From Hevea brasiliensis (Eukaryota > Streptophyta > Magnoliopsida > Malpighiales > Euphorbiaceae), in the NCBI RefSeq assembly GCF_030052815.1, contig NC_079505.1, forward strand, positions 68,408,324 to 68,472,323: 64,000 nt of DNA, written 5' to 3'. Position 1 is the first letter of the stretch, and each line of letters begins with the position of its first letter. Shown piece after piece: positions 43,049 to 55,868 of the stretch. The translations under genes were made by a program, and so were the position numbers. The notes under the pieces are model-generated. The model did not search any database. It saw only the letters and a list, made by a program, of their open reading frames with translations, and was not told the DNA's origin.

Positions 43049-46000
43049 TGTCACACCTTACCCCTCCGTAAGGCATAGCATGCTCCCGTAGAATACTTAA
43101 TGAACTACCGAACTTCACCTACCGATAACTTATTAAGTACCCTACAAGGGATTTTAAAACAATTTTCTTACATTTTGGAAGTGGTGAGCATTTTGGTAAG
43201 AATTAAAAACCATTTATTCAAAGTTTAAATACTAGTAAAAATTTTTATCCATTCAAATTTTGTCGCAAATTTTATAAAAATTTTGACAGAGTTCCCTCTG
43301 TATTTTGAGAAACCAGTTCTTCAAATACCTGTAAAAAGCACTTCCAAAACTATTTTACTACTCCCAACCTCCAATAATTCACAATTCAACTCAAGTCAAT
43401 CCATTTCAAAACAGTTTCACAATCCAAGTCAAATTTGTCAACTCAGTATGTTCAATAATTCCATTCACAAAACATAAGGCAGAAAATCCATATGTACAAA
43501 TATCAAATTTATGTAAGAAAATCTAAAATAATATTATTATAGTTTATTTATAATCGCTCAATTTACATTGATACTTATGACATTACAGATTTACATCAAA
43601 ATAACCATAAGGGTATAAAACAATACCTGCATAAAAAGGGATCAAAAGATCTTGTCAATCCCGCACTCACTCGCCGCTTTCTCCTTGCTTTTATCTCATG
43701 ACAAGAAATTAAACTATCACGAGTATAAACATACTCAGTGGTGCACAATAAAGATTTAAAATGCGATACATAAATCATTTATTGATGAAACATAATTTGA
43801 ATACTTCACAATCACATTTCGCAAATATCAAAGCTCATAACAACTCATTTTGTCAAATAATATATTAAACAACAGTTTAGTCAAACAATTGCATAAACAC
43901 AGTGTTGCCAAAGTCGTACACAACTTAAGCCATGACACAAAATTTCCGATCAATGCCGTGTTGTACATCACGACAAAGCAATCTCAACCCCATTAATCGA
44001 AACCAATGAGGGAGGTGGCTAGCTAGCTAATGAGTACTCATCCGATCTACAACCTCAACTGGCAAGCCAGAGAGGGAGGAAAATAAACGATCTCAACCCC
44101 ATAAATGGAGGAGGAATAATAAGTAATCACATGCTAAGTGTGAATCAAAAATTGCTTCAAACATTTCATTCAAATATTGCATACAAAAATCAAATCCATT
44201 TCCAAAGTTACAATTTGATCACAAGGTGGCAACACAAAAGTTCATAAATTCATAATGCGTAATAAATCAATTTTTCAAGGATAAAATGCTTAAATAGGGT
44301 TTATTGTGCACAAACCTCAAGCGAGTCGTCCCTTAGCCTCGACTGCTTCCTCGGTTCCTTCCCGATATTCTTTTCAACTGAAACACAAAATTTTACAATG
44401 TTTCAGTACTAGAACTTAACATAAATCCCAAAATAAATTTTAACTTCAGATTTACCTATTTCTAACGTGTTAAATTCGACGTTCTCAAATTTTGTGTTTC
44501 TGGTTACTATTCACTACACTATTTAAGTCAAATAATTGACTTTCTAAGGATTAATAGGTATGGGAACTCCAACTTCACCCACATACCACATTTTGTTCAT
44601 TAAACTTGTTGGTTTTGGTCACTTTTTCAAAGCATAGGTCATTTTTGGCAAAATTGCCAATTTTCGGTTTTGTGATCCGAAGTTGCACTATTCCATTGGT
44701 CGATCTACTGTTGGAATTTGATAAAACTTCCTTCATAGAAAATGTTCCTTATTGTCTTAAGTGTATTCTCATTTTTGGATCACCTCAATCGGAGTTTTGT
44801 AGCTCAAGTTATGGCCAAAATAAGTTTATCGCTCACGTGCAATCGCTCATACTGCACTTTTGGGTTCTGACAGATTTTGGTTCAACTTTGGTCAGTAATT
44901 TGATTAAGTTAAGTTCTTAATTTGGTTTAACTTTCTTCATATGAAATGTTCTACTATGTCTTAGGTTTCCATCGTTCAAGAATCGCCTAAATCCGAGTTT
45001 CCTAGAGAGAGTTATAGCCATCCAAACATTGCTGCTCAATGAAATTTCTGCAGAGGTGCAGGTTTGGTACCGTCACGTTGCTCAATAATGTGAATGGGTG
45101 AATGGCATAATTTGTGGTGATGTTCTTCATGCAAGGTTTAGTTCTATATTCCTCTAACCCTGGCCAAATTTCAGGTCAATTTGACCTGTCTAACTGAGTT
45201 ATGACCAAATGAACAGTTACTGTTCATTTGGTCACTTTTGGTGCAGGCATACCGCTATCAATTCACTTTGGCCAATTGTTTCACCAAGTTTTGGTCAGTT
45301 TTGGCCATGGTTCCTTAATGAAAATTGTGCTCTTTATGTCTATTTTCATCTCCAATTGGTGGCATATCAATTGGACTTGTAAAATTTGAGTTTTGGTCCT
45401 TCAGTGGTTTGGTCATGTCACAAAGAAGATGACCATTGACCTACGAATTTAGCTAAATTTTCCACCATTCCCATACAATTTATTTGGTCCTAATTGATCA
45501 TTATTTCATTTCACAATAGGTCAAATATGCCATTTATGCATTTCTCCAATTTTTGGTTCATAAACCCTTGCATTGAAACCCTAAACTCACTAACTCTTGC
45601 ATTTAACCATAACTAGTGCACTTAACCTTAACCATTCAACTAATCAAAGCTTTTAAACTCATTCTAATGCATCAATTTCATGTAAATCATACTCCTATCA
45701 AGCTGCCCAAATTTCAGTTTGGTCCCTCTCCCATGTTGGTTTCATTTAAATCAAGTTCTAAGCTCACTTAATTACCTAAACATGCATTTAAATGGAAAAA
45801 TAAAGAGTTTGATATGCTAACCTCACTTAAAGCTTCAAAACCCTAACCTTTGCTCTTCTTTCTTCTTGAAATCTCCTTCTTAAGTAGTAATAACAAGCTT
45901 TAGTAGTATTTTTAGGGGAGTTATGAGAATTGAGTGGGAAAATTAAAGCTTGTATGCAAGCTTTAATGGTGGCTTTCCATGGAGGAAAATGAGAAGGGAT

Positions 46001-46694
46001 GGGGACGGCACAAGGAAGAAGAAATGAGGCTTTTCTAATTTTTTTTTTCTTTTGTTTCCTTTTGTTTATTTTGCTTTGGAAGACCATAAATATCAATTTA
46101 ATAAATATTTAACAAATTTGTTTATGACATCATTAGTGATGTCATCAACTTTGACTTTTCCATCCTTTTTCTCTTTTTTTTTTATTTATTTTTCTATTAG
46201 TTCTTTAATTTAATTGTCGATTTCAAAATTTTCTTTTCTCCGATTTTATTTGACAGTTAGGTCAGGAGTCAACTCTCGGGGTCAATTGACCAAATTGCCC
46301 CTCGCCGGTTCATCCCGGTTTGCAAATAAATCCCATATTTCTTCCGCCTCGACCTAATTATTTGACCGCTTAAGCTTCTTTTCGTGATTTTCTCTTTCCA
46401 CTGTGTTCATAAGGGTCCTAAGGACCGCAAATACTTTTTACGGTTCGAAATTTGAGTTTAAAATGACTTCGCAGTCGTTCCCGAGGAGGTCACTCATCGC
46501 TGTGACTCTCGGCTCGTTAAACCTCTTATGTTCTGTTTTCCTTATTTATAGTCAACTAATTAAACATTACTAATTATTTGTGTTTATGGATTCTCAAGTT
46601 TTCTTAAGTGTGGCCTTAATCCCATTAATTGTCCGGACCGACACCGGTCACCGGAATTGTGAAATATACTAGGCTATACAACGGGGGTGTTACA
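43049..46694 (-). repeat. gypsy 3' LTR
   Basis: 3,646 bp. Contains a 31-base hairpin at 45203-45233. Open frames inside (for example 46096-45827) are duplicated in the other LTR and have no domain. Confidence 0.92.
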
Positions 46695-48060
46695 ATTCTC
46701 CCCCCCTTAAATAAATTTCGTCTCGAAATTTTACCTGGTATCAATCTCTGAATAGCTGCGGGTGCTGTCTTCTCATGTCCTCCTCTCATTCCCAAGTAGC
46801 CTCCTGGCCCGAATGATGGTTCCACAAAGACTTTTACTAACGGTATCCGCTTGTTCCAGAGTCGCTTTCACCTCATATGCCAGAATCTCTATGGGTTCTT
46901 CTTCATATGTGAGGTTTGGATTCACTTCAATTTCCTCTACTGGTAGTACATGAGATGGGTCTGATCGATACCTCCTCAACATAGACACATGGAAGACATT
47001 ATGTATCTTCTCCAACTCTGGAGGTAGTGCCAAACGATAAGCCAAAGGACCCACTCTCTCGTAACCTCATATGGCCCAATGAAACGAGGACTTAGTTTTC
47101 CTTTCGCGAATCTCATAATTCTCTTCCAAGGAGAAACTTTGAGGAAAACTTTCTCACCCATCGCATACTCAATATCCCTTCTTTTCAAATCAACATAGGA
47201 CTTTTGACGGCCTGATGCAACTTTAAGTCGATCTCGATCACCCCGATTTTCTCTTCACCGTTGAACAATTTCGGTCCGATCATCTTTCTTTCACCCACGC
47301 CATCCCAACACAACGGGTTCTACATTTTGCCATACAAAGCTTCATATGGAGGCATCCCAATGCTTGATTGGTAGTCATGTTGTAAGCAAACTCAATCAAA
47401 GGCAAGTGTGTATCCCAACCGCCTCAAACTCAATCACACAAGCCCGTAGCATATCCTCCAAAATCAATTACCCTCTCGATCGCCATCCGTCTGTGGATGG
47501 AATGCAAGATCAAGTTCAATCTAGTTCCTAGGGCTCTCTCAAGACTACCCTAATCTAGAAGTGAACCTAGGATCTCTGTCTGATACGATAGATACCGCAC
47601 TCCATGCAATCTCACAATCTCATCGATGTACATCCCGCCAATTGTCTAAATCAGTAGTCCATTCGGATCGCAGAAAATGAGCAGACTTGGTTAGTCTCAC
47701 AACAATGACCCAAATCGCATCATGACTCTTCCGTGTCCTCAAGTCCCATCACAAAATCCATTATTATTCTCTCCCATTTCCACTGCATCGTAGTGGATGT
47801 AACAACCCAATGGTACTTGATGCTCGCCTTTACTTGTCGGCAAGTTAGGCATTTAGAAATAAACTCGCCACATCTCTCTTCATACCCATCCACCAAGAAT
47901 GCTCCTTTAGCCCTCTATACATTTTTGTGCCACTGTGGTGCATGGCAAAGGAGACTCATGTGCTTCCTTCAAAATGATCTTCTCAAATCAACATCATTAG
48001 GAACACATATTCGCTCGTGTAACAAAGAAACCATCATCTCCGATTGAGAATTCGGTTTCT
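46695..48060 (-). pseudogene. gypsy integrase with chromodomain-like tail (broken)
   Basis: MGPLAYRLALPPELEKIHNV and FHVSMLRRYRSDPSHVL then LTYEEEPIEILAYEVK (47054-46860) are the integrase C-terminal module. KVFLKVSPWKRIMRFAKGK and LSPRFIGPYEV (47160-47060) are just upstream. The core to about 48060 is present only as broken frames with stops and short deletions. The tail after EVK is frameshifted. Confidence 0.8.
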
Positions 48061-48239
48061 TGCCCTCGTCGGACTTCTTCCATCAACTTCGATACTTCGA
48101 TCATTCCGAGCAGCCATTCTTATCCGATCAATCAAATCGGCCAGACATGCCATGCAACGCCGCTTGCCCTCATCATTAACCTCTAAGCCGCATGCAATGA
48201 TCTTAACTCATGTACCAAAGACAAAGGAGTAACCCGTAG

Positions 48240-49330
48240 ACTTGCCATAGTCTTGCGACTTAAGGCATCACCACAACATTAGCTTTCCCGGTCGATAGTC
48301 TATCGCATAATCATAGTCTTTATCAATTCTAACCATCTCCTCTGCCTCAAATTCAACTCTTTCTGGTTGCCCAAATACTTCAAACACTTATGATCTGTGT
48401 AAATCTAACAATTCTCCCCATACAAATAATGTATCCAGATCTTAAGATCAAACACAATGGCTGCAATCTCCAAATCATGCGTCGTATAATTACTCTCATG
48501 CGGTTTTAGTGGCGTGATGCATAGGCAATAACATTTTGATCTTGCATCAACACACAACCTAATCCGCTGTGAGAAGCATCGCAGAATCAGATATTCTTTA
48601 CCCTGTAGGTAAAGTCGATCGAGCCTCACAAACATCTTTTCAATTCATCAAAACTTTGCTGCATTTGTCCGCCCACCGAAATTTCACATCCTTTCTAAGC
48701 ACTTGGTCAATGGAGATGCCAACATGGAGAATCCTTCACAAATCGATTTAGAGTATCCAATAACCCCGTAAAATCGCGAATCTTCGTGACATTTCTGGGT
48801 GGCTTCCAATTAAAGACAGCTTCAATCTTGCTAGGATCTACCTTAATGCCCTCTTCTGATACTACATGCCCCAAAAAGGATATCTCATTCAGCCAAAATT
48901 CACATTTCGACAATTTGGCATATAATTGTTTCTCCCTCAAAGTCTGTAGTACAATCCGCAGATGTCTATCATGCTCTTCTGCATTCCTCGAGTAGACCAA
49001 TATATCATCAATGAATACCACAACAAATGGTCGAGGTATGGTCTCAAGATAGTGTTCATCGATCCATAAAAGCAAATGAGCATTAGTTAACCCAATGGCA
49101 TGACCAAGAACTCATAATGGCCATAGCGTTCTCAAGGCGCTTTAGCAATACTCGCTCTTGTACTTTCAAATTGATAATAACTCGATCTCAGTCAATTTTG
49201 AGAATATACCGCACTTCAACCGATCAAACAAGTCATCAATACGGTAATGGGTATCCGTTCTTTATTGTCACCTTATTCAACCGCCGATAGTCAATGCATA
49301 GCCGAGAGTGCCATCCTTCTTCTTTACAAA
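48240..49330 (-). pseudogene. gypsy reverse transcriptase and RNase H (broken)
   Basis: [20 protein letters not shown] (FIDD active site, about 49015-49001) and [20 protein letters not shown] then [12 protein letters not shown] (49075-48707) are the palm and thumb region. RNase H follows in other frames ([19 protein letters not shown], 48520-48430). Several residues expected between conserved blocks are missing through short deletions. Confidence 0.85.
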
Positions 49331-51290
49331 TAATACCGCGCTCCCAAGGTGATACACTAGGCGAATGAAGCCCTTATCAAGCAACTCTTGCAATCGCACT
49401 TTCAATTCTTTTAGTTCACTGGTGCCATTCTCAGTATGGCGTTATGGAGATTGGGTCCACACTGTGCATAACATCAATTTCAAATCGCACTTCTCTTCTC
49501 GAGGTAATCCTCGCAATTCATCAGAAACACATCCGAAAGTCACATACAGAGGAATGTCCTTCGCCGGACTCCCACTTGGGTGTCTATCACATGTGCCAAG
49601 TACGCCTCACACCCTTTTCTAATCATTTTTCTAGCTGCAAAATTAAATGATGTTTGAAGGCAATAATCGCCTCTCCTCAGACATTACATCACCATACCGA
49701 GGAAGACCAAAAGTGATCGTTTTCGCCTACAAATAATCATAGCATGATGCTCGGCTAACCAATCCATGCCCAAGATAATGTCATAATCTCAAGGGCATTT
49801 CAATTAAATCGACAAAAAGTGTGTCCTTGGATCACCAAAGGACGCCTCTATATAGCCTATTTACCCCGACTCTCCGCCTAATGGACTAGTTACTAACACA
49901 TCATAGTCCATTTGTACACACTAATAGTAGTAGAACACATCACACTAGCACTAACATACGAATGTGTGGAGCCAGATCAAATAACACATGCACATCTTTG
50001 TCAAGGATGGAGAAATTACCACTACAACATCCGATGTTTCCGCCTCTTCCCTTTGACGCATGGTATATACTCTAACCGTGCGCCACTAGATGTCGGGCCG
50101 TTAACAGTGCTCGACTTCCAGGTGTTACCAGACCCCTACCGCCTCGCTCTAGCAATGATCGTGACCCTGGGTGCAGACTTGAGCCGATCCTTCAGATGTA
50201 GTGAAAGACCTGCATCGACGCGACTAGTGCAATCCTTAGCGAAATGTCCGCTCCTCCACGCTTAAAACACGCACCAAGAGCTCAGAACAAACCCCACCAT
50301 GAGTTCTACCACGTGCTCAGACCGCTGCATCGATAGAGCTCCTCGGGTGCCGGTTGGGTCTCACGACTGCATCGAGGTGGTCTTTGGCCGTAAAATCGCC
50401 TCGGCCTCTACGGAGCTAGATCCCCAAACTGCTTTCCTCTTCCTGCAACCACTCTGCATGCTTGTTCAGAGTCTTTTCAGCTTTCTCTTGTGGACCCTTC
50501 TTCACCGCCTCTTCCGATTCTATCCTTTCTAGTTCTAGGCCTGTGAGATCAATTCGCAAAATTTTGATGTCCGAATCCCACAACTTGCATTCTCGCACTG
50601 CCTTAGCCCTGACTCAAACCTCTTGCATCTGTCTCTGGGTGGAGACTAAGCTTCCAAAGATAGTGGCTTAGTCTTGAAAAATATCTCTAATATTCTCGCT
50701 ACGCTGGTTCCCTTGTTTCAAACTCAAGAATTCTTGCAACTTCATGTCCACATATGCATCGGAACCCATTTCTGCCTGAACTCCTCAAGAAGTCTAACCA
50801 GTTAACACAGTGGCTCCACCAGTCGTGGGGATGGTCTTCCACCATTCATAGGCATCCCCTTGTAATAAGGAGAGAATACTCAAACTTCATTTCTTCTCAG
50901 ACATCGCAGCTTTCTAAAAACCCGTTCCATTCTTTCCAACCACTGTTCTGCTTCCAGTGGATCCACAGTGCCTTTAAACTCGGTGGCCCCAAATTTCATC
51001 AGTTTTTCATATTGCCGAGCTGAGGGCTGTGGTTGTGCTGTAGGTACTGGCATTTGAGCTTGGGGTGGCACATTACCCGCCATTTGCTGAAAAAAGGCAG
51101 CCATCTGCTGCATAAATTGAGCAGAAATCATGGCCGAGCAGAGCCGGAGTGGTCGACCCACTCACATTCTGGAGTGCTGGGGCTTCCCCTTGAACCTCAG
51201 CCTCAATAGATTGTTCTTCGGAATGATCTCCTCCTTCCATTCCGTTTTCTCAAATTTTCTACTTCCTGAGATTAAACACAAGGAGGTTGA
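49331..51290 (-). pseudogene. gypsy gag and protease region (broken)
   Basis: The gag start region (51161-50880) reads AQFMQQMAAFFQQMAGNVPP and KLMKFGATEFKGTVDPLEAE then QWLERMERVF, a standard chromovirus gag. A zinc-knuckle remnant CFKRGGAD near 50265-50240 has Arg where the second Cys should be and then shifts frame. Protease motifs are expected around 49700-50000 but I could not read an intact one. Confidence 0.75.
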
Positions 51291-51429
51291 CCTCCATTAG
51301 TGCATATTCATGATGTAAATATGTCATATGTATCAATTAAAGACACTTGAGCAGTTGTACTTATCAATAAAATGTTCATACACATAGCCAAAATTTATTG
51401 CAAAACCATGCTCTGATACCACTAAAACA

Positions 51430-54400
51430 TGTCACACCTTACCCCTCCGTAAGGCATAGCATGCTCCCGTAGAATACTTAATGAACTACCGAACTTCACC
51501 TACCGATAACTCATTAAGTACCCTACAAGGGATTTTAAAACAATTTTCTTACATTTTGGAAGTGGTGAGCATTTTGGTAAGAATTAAAAACCATTTATTC
51601 AAAGTTTAAATACTAGTAAAAATTTTTGTCCATTCAAATTTTGTCGCAAATTTTATAAAAATTTTGACAGAGTTCCTCTCAGTATTTTGAGAAACCAGCT
51701 TCTTCAAATACCCGTAAAAGAACTTCCAAAACTATTTTACAACTCCCAACCTCCAATAATTCACAATTCAACTCAAGTCAATCCATTTCAAAACAGTTTC
51801 ACAATCCAAGTCAAATTTGTCAACTCAGTATGTTCAATAATTCCATTCACAAAACATAAGGCAGAAAATCCATATGTACAAATATCAAATTTACAGAAGA
51901 AAATCTAAAATAATATTATTATAGTTTATTTACATTTACAATCGCTCAATTTACATTGATACTTAAGACATTACATTATTTACATCAACATAACCATACG
52001 GGCATAAAACAATACCCGCATAAAAAGGGATCAAAAGATCTTGTCAATCCCGCACTCACTCACCGCTTTCTCCTTGCTTTTATCTCATGATAAGAAATTA
52101 AACTATCACGAGTATAAACATACTCAGTGGTGCACAATAAAGATTTAAAATGCGATACATAAATCATTTATTGATGAAACATAATTTGAATACTTCACAA
52201 TCACATTTCGCAAATATCAAAGCTCATAACAACTCATTTTGTCAAATAATATATTAAACAACAGTTTAGTCAAACAATTGCATAAACACGTGTTGCCAAA
52301 GTCGCATACAACTTAAGCCATGACACAAAATTTCCGATCAATGCCGTGTTGTACATCACGGCAAAGCAATCTCAACCCCATTAATCGAAACCAATGAGGG
52401 AGGTGGCTAGCTAGCTAATGAGTACTCATCCGATCTACAACCTCAACTGGCAAGCCAGAGAGGGAGGAAAATAAACGATCTCAACCCCATAAATGGAGGA
52501 GGAATAATAAGTAATCACATGCTAAGTGTGAATCAAAAATTGCTTCAAACATTTCATTCAAATATTGCATACAAAAATCAAATCCATTTCCAAAGTTACA
52601 ATTTGATCACAAGGTGGCAACACAAAAGTTCATAAATTCATAATGCGTAATAAATCAATTTTTCAAGGATAAAATGCTTAAATAGGGTTTATTGTGCACA
52701 AACCTCAAGCGAGTCGTCCCTTAGCCTCGACTCGCTTCCTCGGTTCCTTCCCGATATTCTTTCAACTGAAACACAAAATTTTACAATGTTTCAGTACTAG
52801 AACTTAACATAAATCCCAAAATAAATTTTAACTTCGATTTACCTATTTCTAACGTGTTAAATTCGACGTTCTAAATTTTGTGTTTCGGTTTCATATTCAC
52901 TGCACTATTTAAGTCAAATAATTGACTTTCTAAGGATTAATAGGTATGGGAACTCCAACTTCACCCACATACCACATTTTGTTCATTAAACTTGTTGGTT
53001 TTGGTCACTTTTTCAAAGCATAGGTCATTTTTGGCAAAATTGCCAATTTTCGCTTTGTGATCCGGTTGCACTATTCCATTGGTCGATCTACTGTTGGAAT
53101 TTGACAAAACTTCCTTCATAGAAAATGTTCCTTATTGTCTTAAGTGTATTCTCATTTTTGGATCACCTCAATCGGAGTTTTGTAGCTCAAGTTATGGCCA
53201 AAATAAGTTTACTGTTCACGTGCACTGTTCATACTGCACTTTTGGGTTCTGGCAGATTTTGGTTCAACTTTGGTCAGTAATTTGATTAAGTTAAGTTCAT
53301 AATTTGGTCTAACTTTCTTCATATGAAATGTTCTACTATGTCTTAGGTTTCCATCGGTTCAAGAATCGCCTAAATCCGAGTTTCCTAGAGAGAGTTATAG
53401 CCATCCAAACATTGCTGCTCAATGAAATTTCTGCAGAGGTGCAGGTTTGGTACCCTAACTTTGCTCAATAATTTGAATGGGTTAATGGCATAATTTGGGG
53501 TGATGTTCTTCATGAAAGTTTTAGATCTATATGCCCTCTAACCCCTGGCCGAATTTCAGGTCAATTTGACCTGTCTAACTCGAGTTATGACCAAATGAAC
53601 AGTTACTGTTCATTTGGTCAGTTTTGGTGCAGGGCAGCCTGCTATCAATTTACTTTGGCCAATTGTTTCACCAAGTTTTGGTCAGTTTTTGGCCATGGTT
53701 CCTTAATGAAAATTGTGCTCTTTTATGTCTATTTTCATCTCCAATTGGTGGCATATCAATTGGACTTGTAAAATTTGAGTTTTGGTCCTTCAGTGGTTTG
53801 GTCATGTCGCCAAAGAAGATGACCATTGACCTACGAATTTAGCTAAATTTTCCACCATTCCCATACAATTTATTTGGTCCTAATTGATCATTATTTCATT
53901 TCACAATAGGTCAAATATGCCATTTATGCATTTCTCCAATTTTTGGTTCATAAACCCTTGCATTGAAACCCTAAACTCACTAACTCTTGCATTTAACCAT
54001 AACTAGTGCACTTAACCTTAACCATTCAACTAATCAAAGCTTTTAAACTCATTCTAATGCATCAATTTCATGTAAATCATACTCCTATCAAGCTGCCCAA
54101 ATTTCAGTTTGGTCCCTCTCCCATGTTGGTTTCATTTAAATCAAGTTCTAAGCTCACTTAATTACCTAAACATGCATTTAAATGGAAAAATAAAGAGTTT
54201 GATATGCTAACCTCACTTAAAGCTTCAAAACCCTAACCTTTGCTCTTCTTTCTTCTTGAAATCTCCTTCTTAAGTAGTAATAACAAGCTTTAGTAGTATT
54301 TTTAGGGGAGTTATGAGAATTGAGTGGGAAAATTAAAGCTTGTATGCAAGCTTTAATGGTGGCTTTCCATGGAGGAAAATGAGAAGGGATGGGGACGGCA

Positions 54401-55094
54401 CAAGGAAGAAGAAATGAGGCTTTTCTAATTTTTTTTTTCTTTTGTTTCCTTTTGTTTATTTTGTTTTGGAAGACCATAAATATCAATTTAATAAATATTT
54501 AACAAATTTGTTTATGACATCATTAGTGATGTCATCAACTTTGACTTTTCCATCCTTTTTCTCTTTTTTTTTTCTATTTATTTTTCTATTAGTTTTTTAA
54601 TTTAATTGTCGATTTCGAAATTTTCTTTTCTCCGATTTTATTTGACAGTTAAGTCAGGAGTCAGCTCTCGGGGTCAATTGACCAAATTGCGCCTCGCCGG
54701 TTCATCCCGGTTTGCAAATAATCCCATATTTCTTCCGGCTCCCTGACCTAATTATTTGACTGGCTTAACAGTTCTTTTTCGTGATTTTCTCTTTTCCACT
54801 ATGTTCATAAGAGTCCTAAGGACCGCAGCGTCGCTTTTTACGGTTCGAAATTTGAGTTTAAAATGACTTCGCAGTCGTTCCCGAGGAGGTCACTCATCGC
54901 TGTGACTCTCGGCTCGTTAAACCTCTTATGTTCTGTTTTTCTTATTTATATTCAACTAATTAAACATTACTAATTATTTGTGTTTATAGCTTCTCAAGTT
55001 TTCTTAAGTGTGGCCCTAATCCCATTAATTGTCCGGACCGACACTGGTCACCGGAATAGTGAAATATACTAGGCTATACAACGGGGGTGTTACA
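51430..55094 (-). repeat. gypsy 5' LTR
   Basis: 3,665 bp. Near-copy of 43049-46694; carries the same hairpin at 53589-53619. Confidence 0.92.
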
Positions 55095-55379
55095 TAAATT
55101 AAATTAAGAACTTGATCTTACAAATCAAGCAAAAGAACTTGAATCCCTTGAACTGAATTAAAAACTTAGCCACTCTTGTTCATGTCTTACAGAAAATTAA
55201 AGAAGAAAATTGAAGAAATCTAGAATGTGAATGGAGAACGAAGGTTTGATTTTCTTCCTCCTTGTGATGGCTGCTACCTCTTCTATTTATAATAAATAGC
55301 CTAAGGTTAGGTTTAAGAGTTTTTCTCTTTGTTAAAAACTGCAACTGTAGCAAAATCAGGAAACTGATTATCGATGGAT

Positions 55380-55600
55380 ACATGGCCCGTGTATCACTAC
55401 ACGGCCCAGGGCCGTGTAACTTACTAGAGCTGAATGGGTATGTCTTGCATTGGCACAGAAGGTTACACGGGTCTCTAGGATTTACACAGGTCAAGTTACA
55501 CGACTGTGTACTTTGTTTCTTCCTCGGTTCTCTGGATTTCTTCTGGCAGAATGTTACACGGGTCCGTGGTTGTGCTTACACGACTCGTGTACTTTGTATC
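55380..55600. repeat. cluster of TACACGG/CGTGTA palindromic words
   Basis: At least eight TTACACGG, TACACGA or CCGTGTA words occur in 220 bases in both orientations, for example CCCGTGTATCACTACACGG and TTACACGACTCGTGTA. The cluster lies upstream of the TATA box of the solo LTR on the minus strand, i.e. in its U3. Confidence 0.75.
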
Positions 55601-55868
55601 AACAATGCTTCTCAATCCTTCGACCTTTCCATGCTTCCTTCCACACTTCTATGCTCTAGGACTTCACCAAAACTCTGAAAAATACAGCAAGAGTCAAATT
55701 AATGCAAATGCTGAAGATTTCTCCATTTAACATAATTATTCCAATAACTCTCTAAACATGTGCCTAATAGATAATTATACTTTAATCAACTGAATTAGGC
55801 ATAAAGATATCGTAAAAACACTAAATGTGATGGAAATAAAATTAATAAATTATGCACTTATCATTGTA

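Larger units (their letters stand above)
43049..55094 (-). mobile_element. full-length Ty3/gypsy retrotransposon with 3.65-kb LTRs, TSD TAAAT
   Basis: LTRs 43049-46694 and 51430-55094 both read TGTCACACC...GGGGGTGTTACA on the plus strand and are highly similar by eye with scattered small indels. Perfect TAAAT duplications lie at 43044-43048 and 55095-55099. The primer site TGGTATCAGAGCA is at 51421-51409, eight bases from the LTR, and a polypurine tract (AAGGGGGGGAGAAT) at 46708-46695. Minus-strand order gag, protease, reverse transcriptase, RNase H, integrase and chromodomain-like tail is that of plant chromoviruses. Coding parts are interrupted, so it is not autonomous today. Confidence 0.93.
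42317..55863 (-). mobile_element. 1.5-kb solo LTR split by a full-length gypsy, TSD TTGTA
   Basis: The two flanks of the 12-kb gypsy (42317-43048 and 55100-55863) form one LTR-like unit when joined. Outer ends read TGATGATGG and GCACTTATCA, giving TG...CA; perfect TTGTA duplications lie at 42312-42316 and 55864-55868. On the minus strand it starts TGATAAGTGCATAATTTATT, familiar from large plant gypsy (Tat/Athila-like) LTRs, and holds a TATAAATAG box at 55291-55283. No internal region or partner LTR, so solo LTR. Confidence 0.75.

Noticed and set aside
45827..46096. 89-codon frame present twice (also 54217-54486), possible duplicated gene
   Set aside because: Both copies are inside the two LTRs of one gypsy element; duplication follows from LTR structure and no domain is seen.
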